Shown here one piece after another: positions 21,839 to 33,753 of a DNA stretch of 64,000 nt; the first letter of the stretch is position 1; each line of letters begins with the position of its first letter. The stretch is from Rhizophagus irregularis. Taxonomy: Eukaryota > Glomeromycota > Glomeromycetes > Glomerales > Glomeraceae. A model generated the notes under the pieces. That model was given only the letters and a program-made list of their open reading frames with translations, had not been told where the DNA came from and searched no databases. The DNA lies in NCBI RefSeq assembly GCF_026210795.1, contig NC_089452.1:186001-250000 (forward strand). Direction: 5' to 3'. A program made the position numbers and the translations under genes.

Positions 21839-22785
21839 ATTTTTTCTTTTTTACTTCATAGCATGGTAAAAAAAAAAAAATCTGAATAATTAATCAAATT
21901 GTTTAATTATAATCTACTGTTTACAATTTTGTAACACTGATTTTACTAATCATGTGATCAGTTTGGTATATCAAAATTTTTTATTATGTTTTATTATAAA
22001 CGGTGAGATCCCCCTATTCCCTCTGTTATCAATTTACAGAGTTGCCACATCGAACGGGTATTCTCATGGTCGAACGAACGAATAAATGAACAAATGAACA
22101 ATTAAACGAACAAGCAAATAATCAACGACATAATTAACAAACAACATAATCAACGAACAACATGCAACAACATATGACAACAACATTCTTAGTTTACGAC
22201 ATAAATAGCGTTAGTAATATAAAACATTAAGCGACATAAAATTAAATTTAACTTCTCTAAATTTTTCCCAAATTATATCTACTTTTACCTTTAATTTCAA
22301 ACTTCGATAGCTCTCACTACGAATTATTACTTTTCAAAAGTATATATTTAATTCATCTCAAAATTTTCATTTTATTCAATTAAAATTAATTAAGCAAACA
22401 TTAATTAAAGTTTAGGGCGAACCTATTACCTTTAATTAATATTAAACTTTACTAACAAATAATTAAATTTAACTATTTAAATTACATTATTGTGGATGTG
22501 CAATCTCTCTGAGATGTGGAATTACTTTGAATTTCGCTCTCTATTTAAACAAATTTTATGCTACTTTCTATTCTAATATGTGCTATCTATATACTATCTT
22601 TTATGTTCTTTTTACATATTATCTTTGAACTATCTTTATGCTATCTATATTTTAAATACGCTATCTTTTAATATGCTATCTTTTGATATGTTATCTTTCT
22701 ATTTTTAATATGTTATATTCCATCTTTTATGTTCCATCTTTTTAATATATTTCTATATGTTATATTTCATCTTTCGTGGTTTATA
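21839..22785. other. Spacer, AT-rich, no gene
   Basis: Simple words dominate: AACGAAC/AACAA series at 22070-22180, TTAATTAA-type words at 22370-22470, and TGCTATCTTT/ATATGCTATC words from 22560, grading into the microsatellite on the right. Confidence 0.45.
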
Positions 22786-22930
22786 TCTTTTCGTATTATC
22801 TTTTATGTTATCTTTTTATATTATCTTTTATATTATCTGTTATATTATCTTTTATATTATCTTTTATATTACCTTTTATATTATCTTTTTATATTATCTT
22901 TTATATTATCTTTTATATTATCTTTTATAC
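22786..22930. repeat. TTTTATATTATC microsatellite, left of the Helitron
   Basis: About a dozen tandem copies of TTTTATATTATC with minor variants (TTTTATGTTATC, TGTTATATTATC). The same array type begins at 28876, directly right of the Helitron. Confidence 0.85.
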
Positions 22931-23306
22931 TAGGAAACGGAAACCGTTGGGGGTCCGGAGCGAGAAAATTTTGTTAATTACTTTTGCAACATTTCGAATT
23001 TAAGGTTAGATAAGAAATGTAGTAATCATAAATATCAAATGTAATAATTGAATGTATACGTTAATAAAATTTGAGTATTATTTGTAAAATAAAATTTAAA
23101 TAAGTATATCATACTATTATCATGTAATTAATTATTAACAATTGAAAATTGGTAAAAATAAATTCGTAAGAATAAATGCATAATTAACCGTTTTTTATCA
23201 CTAATATTTATTCTAAATACGGTAATCTGGCGTGATGATCATATGCGATGTTCGATTAACAAAAGTAAAATACAAGCCACTATGGAGTTTCTCTATAGCA
23301 TGCATA

Positions 23307-26300
23307 ATGGATAATAAATTCATAAGCCGAGACACACTTCGAAAGCGTAAAGCTAGAGAGAATGAAACATCTAGTCAACGTGAAACACGCCTTGCAAAGC
23401 AACGTGAAATTACGCGGCAAAAAAGAGCAAGGGAAAATGCAAATGCTGAAGAGTGAGAGGTGCGTGACGCACGTGACAAAGAACGAAAATGCGTAAAGTT
23501 AGCAACAGAAATGGACGAACAACGTGAAAAACGTCTTAGTTACTATCGTGAACGAAGAAAATACCTGAAAAATATTCAAAATACAATGGCCCAAGACTTG
23601 AATTCACAACAAAAAAATCTGCAGCAAAAGTATCAAGATAGTGGCGTGGACGGCGCAGAAGGTGACGGCGCAGAAGATGACGGCGCAGAAGATAACGGCG
23701 CAGAAGATGGTGCAGACACACATACCGATGCTGGTGTACTTGGTGAATTCGAGCGAGATCTTCTAAAGAAATTTCGTAACAAAGTTAATAAATTTAAACA
23801 TTCGCTCTGCACGACGTGCAATGAAAATTTTCCATCAATTGTAATTATAAGGGGGGAATGCCGACGTTGCCATAAAGAGAAGCAGCCAAAAAAATTTTCG
23901 AAAGATAACAATATGGACCCAGGCGAAGTACCTGATGAACTTCGTGATCTCACAGAAATTGAGGAAATGTTGGTTGCGCGAGTATTTCCCGTGATGTCGG
24001 TTTATAGACTTCGTGGAGGTCAGCATGGATATCGAGGAAACGTAATCAACTTTCCTTAAGATGTCCAAGAATTTGCTTCAAAGTTTCCTAGGCATCCATC
24101 GTTATTAGATGTGCTTGTCATACGTCGTCAATCTGCGAGCAATGCGGAAGCGTTTAGGAATTTCAAAGTTCGTCGTGATAAGGTCACTCAAGCGTTAATC
24201 TGGTTAAAACAAAATAATCGTTACTACGCTGACGTAATCATTGATCATGAAATTCTCCAGTTTCTGCCAATTGATGGCACAATTGATGACCAACTTCAAG
24301 ATATTAATGAAGATATTGATTACGACGAAAGTGAGGATGACGTTATTACACGTACCTTCGTTCCACTTCCACTCCCAGCCAATCGTGAAGATACTGCTAT
24401 TAGAAACACACTCGATCGAATACAAAATGAAAATCATCACATAATGTGGCCACAAATAAATGGAAATCCTGTTAACGAATTCCAGACGCCAGGGTATATA
24501 GCATGCGCATTCCCAACCTTATACCCGACTGGAAGTGCAGACCTTCGCGCAGAACGTATTAGAGATATAAAGCCTGCCGAGTATTTCAGGCACCTTCTTC
24601 AATACAAGAACGGAAGATTTGCGCGTCATGCTCGTTGGCGGTATTTCGCATTGAATTCCTAAATGCGTTGGCGGGCACTACAAGAAGGAAAGGTGTACGT
24701 TAAGCAAAATCTTACCAATGCGCAAATTACCATTACAGATATTCAGGAAAGAATTACCCAAGGCGATAACTATATGGCCAATAGAATCATGCGATTTGGA
24801 GAAGGTTTACGTGGATCTTGTCAATTTTGGTATGCTCGATTCAACGAATTAAACGATATGATTAAGCAGATAGGACCGGATGGCTTAATCTTTTTTACGT
24901 TTAGTGCCGCCGATTTGCATTGGCCTGAGCTCCATCAGCTTATGCCATCTAACAGTAATCGTGAAACTTCAGCCAAACGCCATCACCAAAATATCGTGGA
25001 TAATTCTCATATCGCGGACTGGTTTTTTCATAAGCGATTTGAAATTTTCTTTAACGACGTCTTAAAGAAACAATGGGATTTGGAAGATTGGTGGTTTAGG
25101 TTCAAATGGCAACATCACGGCAGTGTTCACGTGCATGGAATCGGAAAAAGAAAAAATGCACCTACAATAGAATGGAAGCATATGAAGGAAGATGAGAACA
25201 AAATGAATGAAATTATACAATATCTTGACAGTCTCGTTACCACAATAAATCCAGGACTTGATATGCCTGTTCCTGAACGGCATCCGTGCCAAAAGAAAAG
25301 CAATGAATTAAATGATGACCAGCAAGACTACATCGACTTGATTAATAAATTGCAACGACATACCCGATGTAGTCCTGCGTACTGTCTTTGTATCAACCGA
25401 GAAGGACAACAACATCAGGAAATTTGTTTAGGCGTAATTTAGTGTAATATTTCGAAGGTGGTGTAAAATTTCGAAATATTACACTAAAAACGTAATATTA
25501 CAAAAGTTTACGCTCTTAAATTTGAATAATTATAGTAATTTAAGAATATCTCACTATCTACTGATCCAATCAAGACGATCTATAGCTCATTGGAATCAGC
25601 TCATCAAGACGAATCGAATGGTAGTAAAATCATATCTTTACGTTCGATAGATGATTTTCTATTAATTTAAAACTTTACTGCATACTATAGAGCGTTCTAT
25701 CAACTGTAGAAATGCGATTTTACTACCATTCGATCCGTCTTGATGAGCTGATTCCAATGAGCTATAGATCGTCTTGATTGGATCAGTAGATAGCGAGATA
25801 TTCTTAAATTACTATAATTATTCAAATTTAAGAGCGTAAACTTTTGTAATATTATGTTTTTAGTGTAATATTTCGAAATTTTACACCACCTTCGAAATAT
25901 TACACTAAATTACGCCTAAACAAATTTCCTGATGAAATTTGCCGGTTTAGATATCCTAAAGAAATTGTTGAAAGAACATTCGTGCAAGATGATAACAATG
26001 GACAACCGGAGCTTGTAACGAGAAGGAACGATCAATACATAAATTCACATAGTCGACTTCAATTACAGGGTTGGAGGGCTAATGTGGATTTAAAGCCAAT
26101 CCTTAGTATACATGCTGCGCTGCAATACGTTGCAAAATATGCAAGCAAAGCAGAACCACGATCGTCAGCCTTTTCGGACGTATTAAATCGAATCCTTAGT
26201 GAAAGTCAGCCAGAAGATACGTTACTTGCTCCGGCCCAAAAGCTTTTATTATATAGTGTTGCGGAACGGGACATCTCTGTCCAAGAAACCTGCCATATTC

Positions 26301-28468
26301 TTCTCGGCCTTTCTCTTTACCATTCAAGTCGGCAATTTGTCTTCTTGAATCTTAACAAAGAAGCACCAAGATGGATTCGTGGTACTGGGGAAAGTGAAGA
26401 ATCTTATTCTGTTAATAATGATTCGGGGCGAACAGAGAAATCACCTTTGAAAATATATTGGGATCGACCTACCGAACTTGAAGATTTCACACTATTCCGG
26501 CTTCATTTGACACACAAGTTGGTTAAAGGTCGATGGAAAAAGTGTTAACAGGAAAATGTTATGCGTGTCTTTCCACGTCCATCATCCTTACGCGAGGGTC
26601 CTCAATGGGAGGAGTTTTGCCGAGTGAAGGTTCTTCTTCACGTTAGATACTGAGATCAAGATTTAACCGAAGACAGAACTATTGCATGGTTATCTTTGTA
26701 CAACGATTATATCGAAGAGATCAATGCTGATCCAATTGATCTAGTTGGGTCACCTATAGACGATGAAGAAAGCGAAATAAACGATGAAGAAGAACTATTT
26801 GAAGAAGATGATGATGAACAAGACGAACATCGACCTGACTGGATGTTTCTTGCTGAGATGGGCCCAAAACCAAATTTTGATTGCTCTTTCGATCTAAGTT
26901 CGCAAGACATGGATCGGAACCATAACTGGATTAACGATCCGAGGGAATGATATATGGACCTCGTGGATATTGATACGTTTTTAAGTAGAAATCCTAAGAT
27001 TGGCGAAGAAGAAAATGTATTAATGGATTATCAAACGTTAAATGTTAATCAAAAAATTGTTTTTGAACGAATAGAATCACATTATCACAATACGCTTGAG
27101 GGACGTCAAGATGAACCTTTAAGGATCATTGTGATGGGAACTGCTGGGACCGGTAAGACCTATCTAATAGAAGCAATCCGATGCAGGCTTCGAGAAATGG
27201 CAGGAGGACCTAAGTCACCTATAGCAGTGCTCACTCCGACAGGAGTTGCAGCCTTCAACATTAAAGGTATAACGATTCATTCAGGGCTATCAATTCCGAT
27301 AATTAATGACGCAAACTGTCTTGATATAAGCGGGAAATGGCTGAAGCAACTACAAGATAAATTAAAAGATGTAAGTTACGTAATAATTGACGAGAAGAGT
27401 ATGGTTGGTCGTCGAATGCTTGCTATAATTGATAAGTGGCTCCGACAAGCTTTTCCTGAACATAATAATGAACCATTTGGTGGCAGGTCGATTATTTTGT
27501 TCGGTGACTTCGGCCAACTTCCACCTGTCCTTGATCTTCCTATGTATGCTGGTACAAAATGAGGTTCATTATCTAATAGTGGTATTGCGGCATACAAGCA
27601 GTTCAAAGAAGCGTATAAGCTTGAAATTGCACAGTGCCAATCCGGAAATTCTAAAGAGCAACAAAACTTTAGAAATATTCTCTTAAGACTGCGTAATGGA
27701 GAATCTACTAAAGATGATTGGAAAATTCTTACCACACGAATTGAAGACAAGCTCAGTATAATAGAACGTAGTAGATTCTCTGACGCTTTGTTCATTCTAA
27801 CAAAGTGGTCTGAAGTCAACGCGGTAAATATAGATCGACTTCGATCTTTGGATGCACCTGTTGCCAAAATCCAAGCTATACATACAGGTGGAAAAGAATC
27901 TAAAAAAGCCGACTCAGATACAGCGCATGGTCTCGAAGCATATATATTGCTGGCGAGAGGCACAAGAGTCATGTTAACGGCAAACTTACAGACAGACACT
28001 GGGCTAGTCAATGGTTCAATGGGAACTGTCCAAGACATAATATTCAAAGAAGATCAGGGTCCCCCTTCACTCCCTATTGCGGTCTTGATCTCTTTCGATA
28101 ATTATAAAGGTCCCACCATTACTAGCTTAGAGGGTAAAAGAGTTGTACCAATTGTACCAATTAGACGTACCTGGAATGGTAAATCTGGAGCTCCTTGTTC
28201 GCGCTTACAAATTCCAGTTCGTCTTGCGTGGGCAATTACGGTGCATAAAAGTCAGGGTCTTACATTACAAAAGGCTACAATAGACCTTGGTGATAAAGAG
28301 TTTATCGCAGGTCTTGCTTTTGTGGCAATGTCTCGGGTACGCGCCTTTAAAGATCTTCTCTTCAAACCGTTCAATTTTGAGAGACTTCAGCGTATTAAAG
28401 AATGCACAAGATTAAAAGAAAGATTAGCCGAAGAGAAACGTTTAGTTTCCATGATGCCAGGAAACTGA
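23307..28468 (+). pseudogene. Helitron Rep-helicase (RepHel), inactivated
   Basis: The product reads from ATG 23307 as lysine/arginine-rich N-terminal repeats (LAKQRE type), a DGAE acidic stretch, a CTTC...CRRC zinc-type segment, the Helitron-like N domain (GSCQFWYARF, FFTFSAADLHWPELH), the HUH nuclease motif (HVHGIGK), the tyrosine motif LQYVAKYASK, and a PIF1-type helicase: GTAGTGKT (Walker A), VIIDEKSMVG (Walker B, K where M is usual), ILFGDFGQLPPV, WAITVHKSQG, FVAMSRVR. In-frame stops: TGA 23454, TAA 24057, TAA 24660, TAA 26546, TGA 26651, TGA 26948 and TGA 27560. A foldback element interrupts it at 25427. The frame is preserved across each stop, so decay is mostly by point mutation. The protein would nick DNA and drive rolling-circle transposition. 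Confidence 0.9.
25427..25920. mobile_element. Foldback element inserted in the Helitron gene
   Basis: 494 bp that are almost entirely an inverted repeat: TTTAGGCGTAATTTAGTGTA at the left, its complement at the right, with a loop near 25650-25700. GAAATTTG is duplicated (25419-25426 and 25934-25941) and rejoins the coding frame when one copy is removed. Between the right arm and that duplication lie 13 bp (25921-25933) that are the inverted copy of the host sequence left of the insertion. The arms hold the ATTGGAATCAGCTCATCAAG core shared with other elements here. Confidence 0.85.
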
Positions 28469-28863
28469 ATTTAATAATAGATCTAACAATAAAAAAACAA
28501 AAAAACTGAAGGTATTTTTGATAAAAACATTTTATTATGTCTAATATTATATTTAACGCGCATTTGTGTTGTAAATAAAATACATTATTTTATTTCTACG
28601 AATCTAACTAAAGTTTCTAATTCTACAAAACATTTTAAATTTTTTTTTTCACTTTTTTTTTGCAGTATATCTTGTAACACTATTCTTGTAACGCAGTATA
28701 TTTTGTAACACTAACACAGTACTAACACTAGCTTATCTTGTTTATCAGGTTTGTTTATCTATGTAGCACAAAGAATCAGCCGACGTGATGCATGCGGACA
28801 AACGGACATCGCCACGTGATCCAATATGTCATTAAGGTTCATAAACATATATAGTTTTTCGCT
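28469..28863. other. 3' non-coding part of the Helitron
   Basis: AT-rich, with TATATCTTGTAACACTA-like words repeated at 28667-28720. There is a CACGTGAT word at 28812. No gene. Confidence 0.5.
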
Positions 28864-28875
28864 TCGCTCCGGACA

Positions 28876-28945
28876 ATTATCTTTTTATATTATCTGTTAT
28901 ATTATCTTTTATATTATCTTTTATATTATCTTTTTATATTATTAT
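28876..28945. repeat. TTTTATATTATC microsatellite, right of the Helitron
   Basis: Five to six copies of the same 12-bp unit as at 22786-22930, including the TGTTATATTATC variant, starting at the Helitron edge. Confidence 0.8.
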
Positions 28946-29102
28946 TTTTATGTATTTTTGTTATGCGTGTTCCTTTATTTAATCTGCTATCCCTCCATTT
29001 TATATGATTTACCTTTTGTGGCTTATAATTATTCTTTCTAATTGTTCTTATTGTTGAACTCAATAAACTGGTTGCTAAGCTGCAATTGATCAACTCCCTA
29101 CT

Positions 29103-29344
29103 AAGGTTGCTTGTCTAAACCTCTTCAAAATCCTACGATTAGTTTCATCAAAATTTTACTATAGATTTATTATAGTTTCAGCAGAGTTTCAGCAGTTTCG
29201 GCATTTATAATAAGTTTCGGCAGTTTCACCTTTCTCCAAAGTTTCGCCAGTTTTTTAATATAACTTTAATATAGTTTCAGCAGAATTTCGCTTTTCGGTA
29301 AAACGCCATCTTGCCTAAACCCCTAGGTTTCGGCAAGCAACCTT
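29103..29344. mobile_element. 242-bp MITE with perfect 10-bp target duplication
   Basis: Ends AAGGTTGCTTGTCTAAACC and GGTTTCGGCAAGCAACCTT are inverted repeats. ACTCCCTACT flanks both sides exactly (29093-29102 and 29345-29354). The termini resemble those of the elements at 11979 and 38433 (AAAGTTGCCTGCCGAAA), so all three may be mobilised by one Mutator-like transposase. The interior repeats GTTTCGGCAGTTTC-type words. Confidence 0.88.
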
Positions 29345-29354
29345 ACTCCCTACT

Positions 29355-30293
29355 CAATCTATTGGTTTCTTGTTAATCATTTGATAAATATTACATCATG
29401 TAGATCATTACTCTTCCTAAATGTTTATCCTTTTCGGCTAATCATTTATCCATTTACGCTGATTCAAAATTAGTTCGTTCGTACTTAGTACTTGACGTTC
29501 ACATTTGTCCATTTTATAGTATATTATTTGCTTTCGCTTAATATTCGTCCGTTTACAACGGTTATTCAATAAAAATTTGGTATACATTATATAAAATTTT
29601 ATATAAACCTAGTTCTTGAACAAATGTTCAGTAAGTCAAAAGTTTGTTATATCATGAGTTTATTATATTAAGGTCAGACTGTATTAGATTACAGAATATT
29701 TTTAAAGTACTTTAATTTAGAGTAGTAAATCAGATTTCAAAATATATAAATATAGGAAGAATTCATTAATAAGAATTCCACAATCTTCAGACTCAATAAA
29801 ATATTAATTATTAGAAATTATTTTGAATATAATACTTATAGTTTACTTAAGTTTTAATTAATGTTTAATTTTATAAATTATAAATGAGGAGTTGGAATAA
29901 AGATAAACTTCTGTAATGAGAAATATCGCAATTTAAAAGTTAAGTACATAAATATACAAATTTAAATTAAGTAAGAATATACTAATATTTTGTTGAGAAT
30001 ATATATAATAAAAGCAGATACCTTATTTATCGACGGGTGGCAGATGTCAGTGATAGTGTGAATTAATATAATTTTTTACAAAGTATCGTGTTTATTAATA
30101 TTATTTAATTAATGTATTATTATTACTTTACAAATTGTATACTATTACTATAACTATCTAATGTAAATTCTATATAAATAAACACTAGTAATGAAAATTC
30201 TTGTAAAGAGCCATTCAAGAATCTACAAAATAAAAATGAATTATTAATAAATGTTTTATTAAAAAATGAAAGAAAAAATAAAAGAAAACTTGC
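29355..30293. other. AT-rich spacer
   Basis: No gene, repeat array or element end could be supported. Near 29590-29690 there are weak TATATAAAATTTTATATA dyads. Confidence 0.4.
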
Positions 30294-30301
30294 CTAAAAT
30301 G

Positions 30302-30515
30302 TAGTACTCTACACGAGCCAAGCTGGTTCATGATGAGCTGGCTCAAGCTTTTCAAGCTGAGCCAAGCCAAGCCATGATTAAATTGGTTTGGTGGCTCACG
30401 AGCCAGTTAGAAGAGCTTGAGCCAGTTATTAGGCTCAGCTCAAAAAGCTCGAGCCTGTAACAGACTTGGCTTAAAAAGCTCGAGCTGGCTTATGAGCCAA
30501 ACGAGCTATTATACA
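30302..30515. repeat. Left subterminal GAGCC/GGCTC array
   Basis: Repeated GAGCCAAGC, AAGCTCGAGC and GAGCTGGCTC words in both orientations. The region 38232-38417 is its inverted counterpart, giving long complementary arms. Confidence 0.75.
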
Positions 30516-30624
30516 AAAAATGTTGCGAAATGTTTTTATATAATAATATGCATGCATAAACAAAATGTTTTCACAACTTTTTTCATTGTTTATTAAAGAA
30601 CGTTATGAAAATGTTTATTTAAGT

Positions 30625-30757
30625 TTTTACATGTAAAATTGAAAAAAAACGCCAGAACTAATGATTCCAGCGTTTTTACATGTAAAATTGAAAAAAAATG
30701 CCGGAACTAATGATTCCGGCATTTTTACATGTAAAATTGAAAAAAAATGCCAGAACT
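30625..30757. repeat. Palindromic 50-bp tandem repeat, left part (three copies)
   Basis: Three units of TTTTTACATGTAAAATTGAA followed by GCCGGAACTAATGATTCCGGC-like dyads (written here minus variation). The array is cut by the CACTA element at GAACTAA and resumes at 37285. Confidence 0.85.
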
Positions 30758-31318
30758 AACCCTAGTTGAAAAAGTCCACTTCGGCTAAAATTCGACTGTC
30801 CGGTTTTAGGCCGAATTATTGCCGAATTATTGCCGAATGCTGATCGATTTCCTTATATGACGATTGGTGTAAAATGGCTGCCACTCGCCTATCAATCAGA
30901 CCAAACAATTCGTCATACAATCAAACATTATTCGACTATTCAAACAAACAAGTTTCGACTATGACGAATTATCACAATTAATAAAATTTCGGTAAACGAA
31001 TTACTTAGCTTTATTTACTGTTTATTTACTGTTTATTTATTAAATTCACTCGATAATACATTGTAAAATATAATATATAATATATATAAATATTAATAAA
31101 TGTTCCGCCGTACAACTACCGAACTACTACTGAAAATCTTATGAATTACATGAATTACAGACGAACTATTCTATCATTTCACTGCCATAATCTTCGTCTG
31201 TTAAAGGGGCATAATCGTCCCCGCTTTCAGCCACAGCCTTTCTTTGAATCATTTGCTCCTCATGAATCGACTGTAAAAGTGCACCACGGATTTCTCTGTG
31301 TGTGGATGATTCACCTCT

Positions 31319-33291
31319 TTAGTGCTCTTCATTTACATCGATCAATATTCGTCTTTCTTCATGTGAGAGTCGTTTTTGATTTGATACATCAGATATATTA
31401 GATGGAGCATTCTGGGCACCTCCGTCTGACAGAGTGTTTTGGTTGTCGAAATCTGTTTCGTACGCCGTGTTTTGTTCGACGTACGCCCAATCAGGAACAT
31501 TAGCAGGCGGCGGTTGCCTGTAAACATAAATCGCATCGTTATAGTTTCGAGGTCTCGTAAGTTGCGCCGATTGTAAAGATAGCGAATATGGATCGAGTAT
31601 ATTTCGTAAAAGGTGTCTCAACTAACAAAAAAAAATCGATATTGTTAGTTAGTATTGAGGATGCAAACTTACAAATACCGATAAAATAATATATCTCGTC
31701 CGATCTCCACGACAAATCGTAAACATTGATGTTATGTTTGAGACTTGGGTTTTCATCGTCGGTTACACTCAATTCGGGCGAATGAAAATCGTTATCTTGT
31801 AATATTCAATATATTTCCGATTTGTCATACTTTGCTAGTCGTTCGTCTCCTTTTTCGAAAAGTGATTTCGCGCCTTTAATGCGACGAGCTTTTTTCTATA
31901 TTTAATGAAAACTTCAATTAGTTAAAACAAATGCAAGACGTTGAAATATTAATCGGCTATCGTTTACTTCGCCATGGCGACCGTTGCAATGTAAGCGTCA
32001 GTCATCTTTATCGATTTTTCCCTTTTGCCTATACATATATCGGCTTCTTCTGTGTTTGTGTAAAGCTTGTAGCCAACTCTTCAATTGATCATAAGAAGGA
32101 TTGTATCTCAGCTTCATGGCCTTGAGAAGTTCAGGTACCAATTTTCGTCTGATTTCTGTATTGACTTCACTCGCGAAGATTTCTTCTACCTTCAAATTAA
32201 GTTCGGGCGGCAAAGTCTTTAGAATCGACTTCATTTCGGTCTAGTTATAAATGTTATAAATGAAGAAACAATTTGGTAAGATCAACACATACAACTAACT
32301 AAAGTTAATTGATGAATATTACAAACCCGAGCTTCTTCATTATCACATTCTTCTCCGTCGTCATTACGAGCTATCCTCTTTCCTTTGGCTTTATGGCGTT
32401 TGCGTTTAACTGGATGAAAGGAACTTTCATCCTCGCCATCGGCTAGATCTTCGTCACTCGAACGTGGTTGAGACGATGACTGCATTGATTGTAATGACCG
32501 AGGGATGCAGAAAGACCGAAACCGCTTGATTTTGTCGTTCAACTGCTCGTTTTCTTGACCGAATGCCTCGTTAATGGACATTAGCATTTCGTTTTCGTCT
32601 TTCAGGCTCGTTATATTCGCCTTTAAGGTTTCGATTTGATTTGCGAATTCACGATTTTGACACTCCAATTGATGATTTTGTATTCGTAGGTCGTAAATTT
32701 GCTGTTTTAATTCTTCATCGTTTCCTAAAAATAACAAAATATATTTAGTAAGTAATTGACAGCATTCATAATTCGACCAAAAAGTAGACCTGTAGGTAGG
32801 TCTTCCGCTGGAGGTGCTACGTCAGTCTTCTCGAAGATGTTAAGTAGGTTGCTTGGCAAGCGAATATTGGGTTTTTTTGCTTGCAATTCCTTAATATTGT
32901 CGATTCTTGATCGGCTTGAGAGCGAAGAAGAGGAGGAAGTATTTCGACCAACACTTCCTGGAGTGTTTGATCGAGTGTTTGGTCGAATCCTCTCAACATC
33001 TGAAGTGACTGGAATTTTTGAACGATTGCTTGGGGTGACAACATCTCGACCAGCACCTTCTTGGGTTCCTGGGGTTGTTCGAGTGTTTGATCGAATCCTC
33101 TCAACATCCGGAGTGACTGGAATTTTTGAACGGGCAGGATGATTGCTTAAGGTAGTGCTTAAGGTAGCGACATCTCGACTGATACCTAATAATCGAGAGG
33201 GATGGCGCTTAATAATACGGCTGCTTTTATTTTGAACTTCGTCTTCTGGATTACGAGCCGATTGTTTTCCTTTTTTTTCTTTTTGAGACAT
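31319..33291 (-). pseudogene. Companion gene of the CACTA element (coiled-coil protein), multi-exon
   Basis: Exon 1 runs 33291-32778 (basic start MSQKEKKGKQSARN, two near-repeats of RSKIPVT-DVERIR, a serine run). A 53-nt intron (32777-32725) leads in phase to exon 2 (32724-32327), which holds a leucine-rich coiled coil (ELKQQIYDLRIQNHQLE onward) and a KRKRHKAKGKR basic patch. Intron 32326-32241 then leads to exon 3 (TEMKSILKTLPPELNLKVEE, to about 32000). Later exons read KGAKSLFEKGDERL, SVTDDENPSLKHN, and after a further intron (31672-31622) LLRNILDPYSLSLQSA to a stop at 31319. A TGA lies in KSEIYxILQD, and the last junction is one base out of phase, so it is probably inactive. Position opposite the transposase suggests a TNPA-like DNA-binding accessory protein (inference). 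Confidence 0.6.
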
Positions 33292-33753
33292 ATTTTATAT
33301 TTAGAAATTATTATCTTTGTGTGGTCGTGTAAAAACTCATTAATATATAATTAAAAAAAATCGATAAAATTTTTCAAATATTAAAAAAAAATCGATAAAA
33401 ATTTTTCAAATATTTAAAAAAAAAATCGATAAAATTTTCGTAAGAAATGAATTTCTAATTTATCAACTCGAAAAGTTTAATTAAACTCGAAAATATCACT
33501 TGGCAAAAAGTTTAATTAAACTCGAAAATTATAAAGTTTAATTAAACTATAAAATTTATCACTAGCCGAAAGTTAATTCATTAAGTGATTTATTGATAAA
33601 AAATATCGATATCAATTTTGCTAGTCACTAAATTTCACTTTTGCGAAAATTAGTTAAATAGTCACGTGGTTTTATTGTGCCTTCGTTTAAAGAATCATTT
33701 TAAACTTACTGCGTGTATTCTTTGATTATAAATAATAAAGAATAATTTTAACA
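33292..33753. promoter_or_regulatory. Divergent intergenic region of the CACTA element
   Basis: It separates the two element genes by 462 bp. It has three tandem copies of AAAAAAATCGATAAAATTTT-like sequence (33350-33450) and three copies of the palindrome AAGTTTAATTAAACT (33473-33550), then TCACTAG-type words. These are plausible operator or promoter elements for both genes. Protein binding is inferred only from the repetition. Confidence 0.5.

Larger units (their letters stand above)
22953..28874 (+). mobile_element. Helitron-family element, 5.9 kb
   Basis: Defined by the Rep-helicase gene inside and by short terminal inverted repeats GTCCGGAGCGA (22953-22963) and TCGCTCCGGAC (28864-28874). 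Just outside the left end is a hairpin AACGGAAACCGTT preceded by CTAGG, which read on the minus strand resembles a Helitron 3' end (hairpin then CTAG). The exact termini and polarity are therefore uncertain. TIRs fit Helitron2-like elements better than canonical Helitrons. Both flanks are TTTTATATTATC repeats. Confidence 0.7.

Noticed and set aside
22729..23003. ORFs rich in I, L, F and Y in the TTTTATATTATC region
   Set aside because: They are translations of a microsatellite.
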